A stretch of DNA of 64,000 nt from contig NC_084887.1 in assembly GCF_958979055.1 (NCBI RefSeq), forward strand, positions 38,629,120 through 38,693,119, written 5' to 3'. The position numbers and the translations under genes are program-made. A model generated the notes under the pieces. It worked only from the letters and a program-made list of their open reading frames with translations, made no database searches and was not told the DNA's origin. Shown here piece after piece: positions 46,911 through 57,305 of this stretch; positions within the stretch are counted from its first letter, which is position 1, and each line of letters opens with the position of its first letter. Origin of the DNA: Alnus glutinosa (taxonomy: Eukaryota; Streptophyta; Magnoliopsida; Fagales; Betulaceae).

Positions 46911-47430
46911 TGTATTTACTACACAGATACCCACACAGACACAGTGAACAGACAGAGAGAGAGAGAGAGAGAGAGAGAGCCGTATTAAATGAGATCTGGG
47001 AGAGTGGGAGAGAAAAAGTGAGTGTAGAGTTGGGGTGGCAGATGGGGGTAGCAATGAAGGCACTCTGAAGAGCCATTTGACAATTTCAAAGATAAAGGCT
47101 AGTAATTAAATTGCCCCAGAAATACTTAATGGTCCTGTCTTCACCATTAATGCTTCTTGAACACCTATTTACTACACACAGATACCCACACAGACACAGT
47201 GAACAGAGAGAGAGAGAGAGAGAGCGTAATAAATGAGATCTGGGAGAGTGGGTTGAAGAAGATAAGAGAGGGAGAGAAAAAGTGAGTGTAGAGTTGGGGT
47301 GGCAGATGGGGGTAGCAATGAGGCACTCTGAAGAGGGCGAACAGACAATTTCAGCGATAAAGGCTATAATTAAGTTGCCCTATAAATATTTAATGGTCCT
47401 GTCTTCACCATTAATGCTCCTCTTCCACAC
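46911..47430 (+). repeat. Tandem duplication of a ~255-bp unit with (GA)n
   Basis: Units 46911-47163 and 47164-47430 share ordered blocks: TATTTACTACACA, CAGATACCCACACAGACACA, a GA tract, AAATGAGATCTGGGAGAGTG, AAGTGAGTGTAGAGTTGGGG, GGCACTCTGAAGAG and GGTCCTGTCTTCACCATTAA. Divergence is low, about one base in fifteen apart from indels and GA length, so the duplication is fairly recent. Function unknown; it could be a duplicated 3' or promoter segment. Confidence 0.85.
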
Positions 47431-48076
47431 ACTCACTTGACGAGAGAGATAGAGAGCTTCTCTTCCTCATCTCTTATTCCTCTCATTTATTAGCCTCTCC
47501 TTTTATTGGTTTTTTTTCTTCTCTCTCTCTCTCTGCGTTATATTTTCTGTATTAAACAGTGACTACACATATAGGGAATAGGGGTAAATGCTTGGATTTT
47601 TCTGAGATTTTGAATGAAAAGTAGCCGTTATGTTAAGGGCTAGCGTGGTAAACCATGTTCTGCAATCCTAAAGCCGTCCAATGGGTACGTTAGCCATGGT
47701 CCACTTAAGAATGCGGACCGTTAAGCCCACCCTGATAAGTAGCCCCCAAAAGGGGGGGATCAAAAGTCAAGTGAACATTGCAGGTATTTCTAATCTATTT
47801 TATGGTTAATATTTGATTTTATAAATTTAATGAGGTTCACGTTATTTAATTTTTTTTTTTTAAATAATATGTTGTTATGAACGCCGTTAAATGTAATAAA
47901 ATAAAATATTTATCATGAAAATTGAAAAGATCCTTCTCGGGCTGGTTGTTGGGTTGGAGTGTTTTTAAAAAAAGGAAAGAAAGAATCATTGACTTGCCTT
48001 AAGTCAAAAAATCATTGGAGTTAATATAATTTAGTGTATATTATTTTTTATTATCAATTACAAGTCATGTTTTTAT
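47431..48076. other. Intergenic region
   Basis: CT-rich at first (47445-47540), then a balanced stretch (47620-47760) without any frame of note, then AT-rich. Nothing identified. Confidence 0.4.
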
Positions 48077-48404
48077 TTGGTGTAAAAGTCTAATTGAGTT
48101 TGCGATTTCAAAAAGTGCGATTTTAAAATAATAATTTTAAAATGTGCAATTTAAAAAAGTAATTTTTGAGAACGCAATTAAGCGTTTGACAAAATCGCAG
48201 TTTGACCTTTAAAATTGCAGGTTAGCCTTTTAAAATACTACTTTTTCAAAAAAGCGCCTAGTTGCCTGCGATTTGAATAAGCATTTTTCTGCGTTTTCAA
48301 ATCGCAATTTTTTAAAATCACAGTTTTCAAACGGTTCATTTTCTGCGATTTAGTTTAAAATTGTACTTTTTCTCTACGAAATCGCAATTTCAAACACACC
48401 CTAA
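48077..48404. mobile_element. hAT-like MITE, family E
   Basis: The right end read inward (TTAGGGTGTGTTTGAAATTG CGATTTCG) mirrors the left (GAGTTTGCGATTTCAAAAAG). The interior is built of repeated TGCGATTT and AATCGCA words on both strands. The terminal GGGTGTGTTTG is the kind found in plant hAT MITEs. Confidence 0.65.
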
Positions 48405-49639
48405 ATATACTTCAATCCCTTGAACTAATACCCATTTTTGAGGTGGTCTCATTAACTGATAATCGTGATATTAGGATACACTAAACTACTGGTTTGCGAC
48501 AAAAACATTTTTTTCATCAGCTTTGGACATTATAATTTATGGAAATGTGGTCAGGTGCCTTGCACGTGACAATCACCCGAAAAACACTCGAAAATCAACA
48601 GGTGCTCTCTTCACTCGATCCTTTCCCTTAAGAGGAGTGGGGAAAAAGAAAAAGCATAAAAGAAAACAAGAATTGCCCTACTAGGATGACTGACATATTA
48701 CACTTTGATCAACAGCAAATGCTATTTATCATCAACTTTGATGGAAATTAGTCGTCTAAATCTTTGATCAAGCTCTGCCATATATAACTGCTGGTTCTTG
48801 CTTTTTCCTTTGCTTAGATATAGTGTTGGTTGTCATAGAACCAATCTTATCAAATGCCACCTGCGAGGTCAAATCATTACAAGCTTTATTAACATTTTTT
48901 AGTCATTGAGAAATGTTTCAAAGTAATAAGCCAAAAACACGCAAGAAGTAGGTGATTGATACCACAAATCATCATAGCCAAGATGATGGGAGAAAGTTTT
49001 GGCCAAATAGCAAAGGAAAGTTTTTCTATGGTAAAGTTAAGTATAGTTTATTAGTCTTCTTCTCTTTTTTTCCTTTTTTTTTTTTTTTTTTTTTAAAAAA
49101 AAAAGGAAAAAAAGAGAGGAGGAAACAAAGCTAGGAAACATAGAATGAGGAAGAGGAGTCTTTCCCAATACAAGTAAGAAAATAACCAGATAACCAGATA
49201 AAGGGAAAATTATTGGAATGCAGCCAGAATGAATTATAATTGCGGTCCAGTTTGTCACATGATGGGCATAGAAGTTTGCACTTCGATTTTAAAAAAAAAA
49301 ACTTAAATTTTTTTTTTTTCCCTATTGATCTCTATAGTAACTTCTCTGAGTAAAGTTAAGTGATGCCAGATCAAATCTTCGTTATCAGTGTTTGTTCTGT
49401 TTTGTTTTAATCACTAATAAAGAGTAATTATTTTTTCCAACTTAATCACATAGACACATACATGTTCTTTCAAGTTTCCCTTCCACCTCTCTGAGGAAAG
49501 TGTGGGGGGGGGGGGGGGGGAGGGACTGAAATGAGGGAGTAGTAAGAGAATTAATTTACCGTTAGTAATTCATCAGGATTACAAGCTCTTTCACCTGTTA
49601 TTACAAGCTCTTCTCTTTTCGAGCTTATTTTGTACAAGC
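48405..49639. other. Intergenic region
   Basis: AT-rich; long T then A runs at 49071-49105 form a weak foldback, and a run of 17 G lies at 49504-49520. No gene recognised. Confidence 0.45.
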
Positions 49640-49765
49640 CCCCACACGGACACACCCTACATAAACCCGAAAAAATCCTCAATTTTGCGAGCTCTTCTCT
49701 TTGCTGCCGTCTGCCGCCTGCCGCTTCTTCCCAAAAGACTCCATGGACGAATTCATGCAAAATAA
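49640..49765 (+). pseudogene. 5' fragment of a kelch-gene paralogue
   Basis: Sequence ending CTCCATGGACGAATTCATGC aligns with the leader and start of the intact kelch gene (AATTTTTTGCAAAGCTCTTC...CTCCATGGACGAATTCATCC near 52650-52755). The frame stops soon after the ATG and runs into AATAAT repeats. Only the promoter-proximal piece is left. Confidence 0.6.
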
Positions 49766-49785
49766 TAATAATAATAAATAAATAA

Positions 49786-50183
49786 TATTGTGGGAAAAAT
49801 GCAAATTATTATTTTATTGTTAATGTCTTATAAACTACCGATTGTGTTTTTGTTTTTTTTGAGAAAAACTACCGATTGTATTAACCTTTCTTTTAAACTA
49901 TCAAAGGCTTCAAAGCAATGTCAATATTCCCCGACCAACAAAAAAAAAGAAAAAAAGTAAAATAACCTTAAAATTTTTTAATAAGACAAAAATACTTTTT
50001 TATTTTATTTTCTATAGTTTTAGTTTTTTTGTTATAATTTTAGGAAATTTTTTCAGAGTATTTTTGGAATTGGAGGGACATTGATATTTTTTTGGTAGTT
50101 TAGAGAGATTAACATAATTGGTAATTTGAAAAATATTGACAATGAAAAAGTAGTTTAAGGGATATACGTAGTTTCCTGTAATA
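49786..50183. mobile_element. TIR MITE, family A relative
   Basis: Ends TATTGTGGGAAAAATGCAAA and (inverted) TATTACAGGAAACTACGTAT. Inner words TTGTTAATGTC, AACTACCGATTGTGTT and GGGACATTGA match the organisation of 16428-16935. It sits directly behind the kelch 5' fragment. Confidence 0.6.
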
Positions 50184-50479
50184 AAATACTCTCAAAGAAC
50201 TGAGTCTTCCTTGGCCGAAGCTTCTTAAGGGCATGTTTGGATAACCTTTTTTTTTTTTTTAAAAAAAAAAAAAATTATTAGTATATTTTATTATTTTTAG
50301 AAAACATGTAACATGTTTGAGTGGATTTTTTAAATTTAAATTCTATTCAAATTCTATTTAATTTTTTTTTTTTCAAGTATTCTAAACTATCTAAACAAAA
50401 TTTTAAAAAATAAATTTTTTCGTTATTAAAAAAAGAAAGAAAGTATAATATGATTTAAAAAAATCGCACACCAAGCAAG

Positions 50480-50880
50480 CTAAATGTCTCCGAACACATT
50501 ACTTGAGCCCCCTCGATCGGAAGGGCTCTCATCCCCAGCTGCAGGATTGAGCCGCCCGTCAACCGGGCCCGATCCGCCTTCTGGAAAATCATCTGCCGGA
50601 ATTATATCCAGGCCAAGGGAATCCAACTCAGTATCCAACACCAAATGTATATCATCGCCCACCCAAATGTGTCATTTAGCTATGGACGGACACCTCGGCG
50701 CGGCGGCGATGCTATTGCCTCCATGGCAGACTCAACTGTTCTTACGACATATTTTTCTCGCCCACCCAAATGTTCTTATGACATATTTTTCTCTGTGCTA
50801 CTCATCCCGTATAAGGCGAAGGGTTAAGAAAATGGTTTGATATGTTCGAACTGGTATACCATTAATATCCATGAGATTTG
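50480..50880 (+). pseudogene. Chimeric block: GC-rich fragment joined to a scrambled kelch-gene piece
   Basis: From about 50605 the sequence matches parts of the intact kelch gene out of order: CTCAGTATCCAACACCAAAT, then ATGGACGGACACCTCGGCGC...TTGCCTCCATGGCAGACTC, then CTTATGACATATTTTTCTCT and GGTATACCATTAATATCCAT. In the intact gene the ATGGACGGACGCCTCGGCGC block precedes CTCAGTATCC. The part before it (50480-50605) is GC-rich, has open frames on both strands (plus: EPPRSEGLSSPAAGLSRPST; minus: LGLDIIPADDFPEGGSGPVD) and belongs to no family I recognise. Rearranged duplicate, not a working gene. Confidence 0.6.
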
Positions 50881-51160
50881 AAATCTCCTCAAAGCATTCG
50901 CAATGAGCTCGTCAAAACAGGATTTTCGCCCAAATTTGGACATATTACACAAAAACCTCAATTTATCGAACTCGCTTCTCTTTCGCCAGTTTAGTTTTTG
51001 TCAGACCCGCTCCTCTTCTTTGGCGTGGGAGAAAGTTTCGCCCAAGAATTTGTTCCCATTTTAATATTTTATATTCCTCTGCGCGCTCTCTCTCTCCCCC
51101 TGCGTCCATCTCGAACAGCCGCTACTTTGCTTGGATTCATCCTCTCCACCAGAAGCGTGG
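50881..51160. other. Spacer with leader-like sequence
   Basis: Contains ACCTCAATTTATCGAACTCG and CT-rich sequence (51086-51102) similar in style to the kelch-gene leaders. No frame is recognised. Confidence 0.35.
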
Positions 51161-51255
51161 ATGATTGAAGTTCCCCTTGGACTTGGGAGTACGTCATTGA
51201 AGACGTTCGGCCAAACAGTGGCATCGAAAAGTTCCGATCTACAGCTTACTCCAAC
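51161..51255 (+). other. Orphan candidate first exon
   Basis: An ATG at 51161 opens MIEVPLGLGSTSLKTFGQTV and runs 31 codons to a good donor (CTCCAAC/GTAAGC), after a CT-rich leader. No downstream exon that continues this frame was found before the kelch gene, and the protein piece is not recognised. It may be a lost gene's first exon. Confidence 0.3.
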
Positions 51256-52737
51256 GTAAGCCTTCTTTCTCAGTCCCAATACCAATCATTCAAAAAGAAA
51301 ACAAGAATTGCCCTTATGGTGAATCCGAGCTGGTTTTGGGTTTTTGTTCCCTTTTTTCATTTCGTTAGTTTTATGGGGAACTAAACGGAATGTTTCAAGT
51401 CTTGGAGCTCGATTGTTGTTTGGTTGTGAGCTAGGATTTTACGGTGTTATGTTGAATTGCGTCTTTGAATGGGTTTGGGTGTTTGGACAAGTCTCTGAAT
51501 TTGTGGCTCTTGTTGAGGTGGTCTCTGATATTAATTTGGTCTTGTTAATCATGTGCTCTGTTTTAGGTTAGAAAATAGAAGAGAGGGAGTGATATTTAAA
51601 ATCATGCGAGTGTTTGGGGTCACAGAGTATTAAGATGTACACCCAAATAAAACTTACTCAACTCCAGTATCTATGCATGGTATGCAGGTGTTTTTCCTCT
51701 TTCAATTATCTTCTTCTTTTTTTCTTTCTTTCTTTCTTCTTTTTTGTTTTCTCTCTAGACCCATCTTGTGTCTAGTGAAATTTCCAACCGTTTTTGTATA
51801 GCTGGTTGTATGATGTTTCTTTTGGTTCCTCCTTTGTTGTTGGCTTTAAAGTTGGTCTTATTGGAGATTTTATTTGCCTGATCTGTCTTTATAATTACCC
51901 ATATTCTGTTTGCAGAAGGTGCAAGGGCTGCTTTTTATTGGTATGTTTAGTTTGTAGACCCTGTTGTTGAAAGGCTGGGTCCAAAGCATTGCATAGATGT
52001 AGACAAACTAAACATGTGATTGAGGTTGGCCCTAGGACAACTTCTTTTTTGTTCCGTGATGATATCTTATTGTGTTTTGTTGATTATTATTTGGTCACTT
52101 GTATGTGATTTGTTTGGTTTCTTTGTCCTTTGACACTGAGAAAGATTAGCATCCTTTGAGAGGTGATGATGTTATAGTAACTTTGAGCTTAATCATGGAG
52201 TAATTATTTTAAAATAAACTTTATCTAAATTATTAATTCATGTGGTCATTGCCATCCAGAATGTTTTAAAAAGAGGTTTGTTATTTACAATTCAAGTACA
52301 CAACACCCCTTCACATGGTGGTGGGTTCCAGTGTGTAGGGTTCACTCCCATATGAAAGAATATTGTATCTCTGTTATGCATCTGAAGTATAAATAGCGTT
52401 TTCCTTTTAAAAATGGTGAGGTATGCTAAGAACTTATATTATTGAATCATTAATCTATAGAGAATATAAAAAATAGTCTCGAAAAAGATGAGAGAAATGA
52501 GTTGGTTGACTGGGCCTAACTAATACAGGCCCAACTAATTAGCAAAATGCCAAAGCCCACTAATCCAACTAAGCTCAGTATTTTCTCCTTCCCCCGACAT
52601 AAGCTCTTCACTAGTTGAGTCTAGTTCACTCCCACAAAATTCACGAATCCCTAATTTTTTGCAAAGCTCTTCTTCTCTTCACCGCCGGTGTTCTTCTCAA
52701 ATCTTACTGTTCCTTCATTCCTATTCACAAATACTCC
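51256..52737. other. Intergenic region or intron upstream of the kelch gene
   Basis: T-rich, intron-like composition from 51300 to 52200. Near 52290-52330 is a core (ACAACACCCCTTCACATGG) shared with the MITE at 57076. The last 120 bp is the leader of the kelch gene. Confidence 0.4.
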
Positions 52738-54039
52738 ATGGACGAATTCATCCCCAAAAAAAGACAGATGAAATCCTCCACGGAAGAAGGCATCCCAAAG
52801 AAAAAGAATAAAAAATGCTCCATGGACGGACGCCTCGGCGCGGCTGTGACTCTATTGCCTCCATGGCAGACTCGACCATCTATTTATGAAGCATTAACTC
52901 AGTATCCATCCCCATATGTATATAATCGTCATGCTAGTCTCTTTTCTCCTCGTTCTTATGACATCTTTCTCTGTGTGCTAGATGAGAATGGTGAGCAGGA
53001 TGCTGATGGAAAGGAGAGGGGGCATTCGAAGTTGTATACCATTAAAATTCATGCCCACGGTCCCGGTAAGGTCCACCCAAATCCTCTCATTCCTTTTTGG
53101 AAAGGAAAACTTCCCGCACGCTGTGGCTTAGCAGCCCTAGGCTCCCACATCTACTGTTTTGGTGGGGTGAGCTATACTCGTTTTGGGCAACAGGAGATTC
53201 GCGACGTCAACAAATTATGGATTACTCCCCGTGTCGGTAAGGAATGGGTCCCTGTTTCTCCCATGATTTCTGGCAGATGTTTCGCGTACGCTTCGGTTTT
53301 AGGCGGTAGGATTTATGTTCGTAATCATGAACCTTGTAATCATACCGATGCTCATTGGGGTGAGGTTTTTGATCCCGTCAATGGAAAATGGGAAGCTTTT
53401 CCTAATCCTCCAAATTATCCTCCAAAGTACTCTCGAAATTATCGGGAATGTATAATCATTTCTGCAGCTCTCAAGAATCCAGACAGGATTATTGTGGCTT
53501 ACCGTGTACCGGATGATCGCTCTTATGCTATCTTCTATGCGTATAACGTGAACCATAGATCTTGGGCAATGCTTGCGCCAGCTAAGCGCAAGCTCCACCG
53601 TTTTTGTGATGCGAGGTGCCGTGACGATGTGTGGCTAGAAGGAGCTGTAAGTGTTAATAATACTTTATACTGGATCAATCGCACAAATAAGTGGATCGAT
53701 CGCACAGATGAGATACTGTTGATTGCCTACGATTTGGATTTGGATATGTGGCTGGAAGGCCGTCTAAAAGGTATCACAAATTTGTTTTTCCAAGATTATG
53801 AACTCCACAATGGTATCAGAATTCCTGCCTTCCTCCATCTGGAGAAGCAGAGGTTCTGCTTCTTCAAACGTGTAGTTGATGATTATCTTCACTGTGTTAT
53901 AGTTGATGTTTCTCATATGCCCGACGAGAAAACTTTAGGTATTTCGGTTGTGTGGGACCAAAAATATGCCATGGAACCTAAAAAATGCCGTGGATTACCC
54001 GCTGTCTTATCAGTTATCATATTGGGATATACTGCCTAA
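52738..54039 (+). CDS. Kelch-repeat protein, intronless
   Basis: A 433-residue frame from MDEFIPKKRQMKSSTEEG. The N-terminus is lysine-rich (IPKKRQMK, IPKKKNKK), perhaps a nuclear signal. Kelch-type beta-propeller blades follow: CGLAALGSHIYCFGG near residue 135, RCFAYASVLGGRIYVRN near 185, GEVFDPVNGKWEAFPNPPNY, and later LEGAVSVNNTLYWINRTNKW and LLIAYDLDLDMWLEG. No F-box is visible at the N-terminus, unlike most plant F-box/kelch proteins, so it would be a kelch-only relative or have lost its F-box. The open frame extends upstream without an ATG. Three damaged paralogues lie within 4 kb on either side, so this family duplicates locally. The intact frame over 1.3 kb argues that it is or recently was functional. 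Partner and role unknown. Confidence 0.85.
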   Translation: MDEFIPKKRQMKSSTEEGIPKKKNKKCSMDGRLGAAVTLLPPWQTRPSIYEALTQYPSPYVYNRHASLFSPRSYDIFLCVLDENGEQDADGKERGHSKLYTIKIHAHGPGKVHPNPLIPFWKGKLPARCGLAALGSHIYCFGGVSYTRFGQQEIRDVNKLWITPRVGKEWVPVSPMISGRCFAYASVLGGRIYVRNHEPCNHTDAHWGEVFDPVNGKWEAFPNPPNYPPKYSRNYRECIIISAALKNPDRIIVAYRVPDDRSYAIFYAYNVNHRSWAMLAPAKRKLHRFCDARCRDDVWLEGAVSVNNTLYWINRTNKWIDRTDEILLIAYDLDLDMWLEGRLKGITNLFFQDYELHNGIRIPAFLHLEKQRFCFFKRVVDDYLHCVIVDVSHMPDEKTLGISVVWDQKYAMEPKKCRGLPAVLSVIILGYTA

Positions 54040-54111
54040 GTAGATTTGGAGGAGAAATCAGGCAAGAAGGAAGTGCGAGGAGGAGGAAATTATGGCTTAG
54101 AATAGACTATA

Positions 54112-54122
54112 GTCCCACATCG
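54112..54122 (+). promoter_or_regulatory. USE-like element (RTCCCACATCG) with degenerate TATA downstream
   Basis: GTCCCACATCG matches the plant upstream sequence element of snRNA and 7SL genes exactly. A TTTAAGTA stretch, a plausible decayed TATA box, begins at 54151, 28 bp after the motif. Pol II snRNA genes have about 33-34 bp and pol III ones about 23-24 bp. No snRNA or 7SL body was recognised after it; dispersed promoter-like copies of this kind occur in plants. Confidence 0.45.
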
Positions 54123-54159
54123 GCTAACCAGCGGGAGAAGAATGTGTTCTTTTAAGTAC

Positions 54160-55470
54160 TATTGGGTTCTCTTCCACTTAGCAATTGCCTGGCCTTGATG
54201 GGGCTACTTTTCTTCTCTCTTATACCTTGTCTGAAAAAGAAAATAAAATAAAAATTATAGTCTATATTAGGTGTTTTCTATTTGTTCCATATTCTCTATT
54301 TGATTTGATTTTGCATGCGCCAAAAATATTTATACACTTATTTAGCTTGGCTGAAAAAACGCTTGGCCACGTTTTTGTTGGGTAGGATCTTTTGCTTGAA
54401 AATATGTTTTGGTATGCAAAGATGCAATAGGCTATAGACTTGCAATTTAATTCTTAGTTTTCATATTCTTTTAGGAAATTTAAATCCCAGTTCAACAAAA
54501 TTGTTTGGTAAATGTTCCAATTTGCAAGAAAATAACTTTAGATAAACAATAAAAATGAGTCCAGTATAAAATGTCAAGACACAAAAATAAATAAATAAAT
54601 AAGAAACAGAAAGAAAAAAAAACCACTGTACAAGAGGGTGGTCAACACATTATGCTTACACTAGCGAACCACACAATTTCATTGAGTGACCATCCTGACC
54701 GGAAAAGGCCGGAGACCACAACTAGGAGGTTCTTGTCGAAGAAAAAACTAGTTGAGGACTATAGTTCTAACTTTGAAAACACCCTCACAGGAAATCTACA
54801 AACACCCACCGTTCTTCACGGTGAGTACTTGAAAATCTTTGTTTGCAACAAGAAACAACCAAAAAACAAAAGAAAAAAACCAACAACTTCCGCCGGTTCA
54901 AGTATCGGGAGGACCAATAGCTCCGACGGTCGTAAAGGCTCGGAGAAAAGACCACCCCCTCTGAAAACAAGAGAGGGGGAACAAAAGTCACCCTAGCCAT
55001 GAAGGCCAAGGGGAAACACCAGCAAGCACCAAGAGGGGGAGATGTGCGGCGAACAAAGCTCACGATTTTTCCCTCCCTCTCTAGAACTTCATACGTTCTC
55101 TAGGTGGATGAAGTTTTTTTTTTGCTATTGTTTTCTTTTCATTTGAGTGTTGATTTTCTGGTGTTTTTGTGGAGGATTTTCTGTAGAAAATAAAAAAACA
55201 AATGGGTGTCGTGATTTTTTTTGGGTGACACACGCACAACACCCCCTCCCCTGTTCGTGCAAAACAGAAACCCATTGCCCTCTCCCCCTTTTTTATTTAT
55301 TTTTTCTTCTCTTTCTCTGCCGTTCCATACCGATAAATTGAGAGAGATTCACGGAGAAGAGACAGAACCAATGAGAGAGAGATACAGAGAATTGAGCTCG
55401 AGAGAGAGAGAGAAACAGAGAGCTTGAGAGAGACGTGCGGTGGGCTAGCCACATTTTAGGGCGGACGACA
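54160..55470. other. Intergenic region with retroposon-like fragment
   Basis: 54640-55080 is a balanced, noncoding block (GTACAAGAGGGTGG...ACAAGAGAGGGGGAAC) whose composition and style resemble the retroposon at 62954-63678, so it may be an older relative in the same orientation. 55330-55430 is GA-rich. No credible gene. Confidence 0.4.
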
Positions 55471-55562
55471 ATGCCTGGGCCGGTGGGTCACGGCTCAAGT
55501 CCACTGGGAGCTTGGGTTCCGGTGCATTCTCGGTGCCCAAACAAGAAGAAATCCGTATTTGG
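55471..55562 (+). other. Orphan candidate first exon
   Basis: ATG at 55471 opens MPGPVGHGSSPLGAWVPVHS and runs to a strong donor (TATTTGG/GTAAGTG), preceded by a GA-rich leader. The next recognisable coding sequence is the decayed kelch copy at 55939, so it may be that copy's acquired leader or an unrelated remnant. Confidence 0.3.
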
Positions 55563-55938
55563 GTAAGTGAATTTCGTAGGCTTTGATTTCCATTTTTAGT
55601 TTGATTTGGGATTGGATTGTGCTGATGTTGATTCACGGCTGTAAGAGGAATTCATGTGGTTGTGATTTTGGAGTTTAGTTTTGATTATATGTCTCTCTTG
55701 TTGGCCGAATTGTGGAAGTAGTTGTTGGAAGATTATAGTATTGAATGGGTGTTGTTGAGGATTTTTGGTAATGGACCTAGGGTAATGGCCGATCATGGTG
55801 TATTGAGTTCTTGGCTGAGTGGGTTGAAGTTTTGTCTATGGGAAGTTTCGGTTTGGGTATTGGTTTTGGAAATTGTTGGATTCATTTGGTTGATTGAGAA
55901 TAAGTTTTCGGGTTGTTGATGTTGAGATTTTGTTGGAT

Positions 55939-56370
55939 TGATGCCGACGGTTCCGGCAAGTTCTATCCAAAACCGCTCATTTCTTTCTGGAAAGAAAAAC
56001 ATTTGGCGAGCGGGGTGTAGTAGCAGCTCTAGCCTCCCACATCTACTGATTTGGTGGGATGAGCTATAACCCATTTTGGGCAACAGGGGATTCGCAACGT
56101 CTACAAAATTACGGTCCGTGATTCTCTCATGATATCTCCAAGATCTAGCGGGGAAGCTTTGATTCTAGGCGGTAAGCTTTATGTTAGTAATTCTTTTCAT
56201 GAACAACCTTGTCCTCCTTGAGGTGAGGTTTTTGGCCCTGCCAATGAAAAATGAGAAACTGTCCCTAACCCCCCAATTTATCCTTCAGATTATCCGGGTT
56301 GTATAATAATTTCTGCAGTTGAGAATTCCAGACAGGATTGTTGTCACTACGCTCACAGAAATTGGTTAAT
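55939..56370 (+). pseudogene. Decayed kelch-gene copy
   Basis: Aligns with the middle of the intact gene (53049-53500): GACGGTTCCGGCAAG..., CTCCCACATCTACTGATTTG, TTTTGGGCAACAGGGGATTC, GGTGAGGTTTTTGGCCCTGC. It carries stops where the intact gene has TGT (now TGA, near 56047) and TGG (now TGA, near 56253), plus indels. The 5' and 3' parts are missing. Confidence 0.8.
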
Positions 56371-57075
56371 GATGGAAAAGTTTCAAAACATAAGCTGAGA
56401 ATTTTACGGTAATTATTTATTCAGGATAATAATATCTTTCATTGTAAATAACCTTTTTTTTTTTTTTTGAAAAGTTGTAAATAACGATTTGAATAAAGGT
56501 CGGACACACAGGAATACTCAACATGGATTTCTGCTGGATGAACAGTGGGTTCTCAACAGCTCATTCTTCCCATTTTAGGAAGGTTCTCCCATCGTTTTCT
56601 TTTCTGTCCTGCTAAGCGAAAGGAACCATTGGCAGCTCTCATCAATTCCCAACTTAAATAGAAAAAAATTACAGGTTGGCCTGCTAATTTAAATGGCGAA
56701 AGAATAAATAAATTCTTTAAAAAAATTAATGAAAGAGTGAAAATGGATTTTTAGTTCTGAGAATCATATCGGACGCAAATGCTTTAAAAAGTAGATAATT
56801 AAAATAAATAAATAAAAAATAACTTTTTAAATAACAAAGCATGATTTTTTACTTAAAATATAGAGTAAATTTAAAGAGCCGGATGAGAATGTTTATAGCC
56901 TATTCACTTATTTGCCAAAACTTAAATCCTAACAAGACTTTTCTTAATCTCTTTACTCTCAAGGGTATTAAATAACTTAAATGAATAGAGTTAATGGTGA
57001 AGTGGTGAATGTGTTTAAATTCGGCTCCGCTCATATATATATATATATATATAAAATGATGACATATTTTTCAAT
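56371..57075. other. AT-rich spacer
   Basis: Nothing recognised apart from T/A runs and an (AT)n tract at about 57035-57052. Confidence 0.45.
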
Positions 57076-57305
57076 GAGATATGTTATTCGCACAATTCTT
57101 ACACAACAATGTTGATGTGTCAAGCATTTTAAAAAAAAAAATGATAGATGTACAACACAGGTACAACAACTTCACAACACCCCCTCACATGGGGATGGGC
57201 CCCACACACCTGTGTAGTGTAAGAATCAATCCTAAAAAAAAAAAAATGAAAATGTTAGATACATCAATATTGTTGTGCAAAATTGTTGTACAATTAACAT
57301 ATCTC
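57076..57305. mobile_element. MITE, family F
   Basis: Ends GAGATATGTTATTCGCACAA and (inverted) GAGATATGTTAATTGTACAA, continuing as ACAACAATGTTGATGTGTC versus ACAACAATATTGATGTATC. The interior carries ACAACACCCCCTCACATGG, shared with 52290-52330. Confidence 0.7.
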
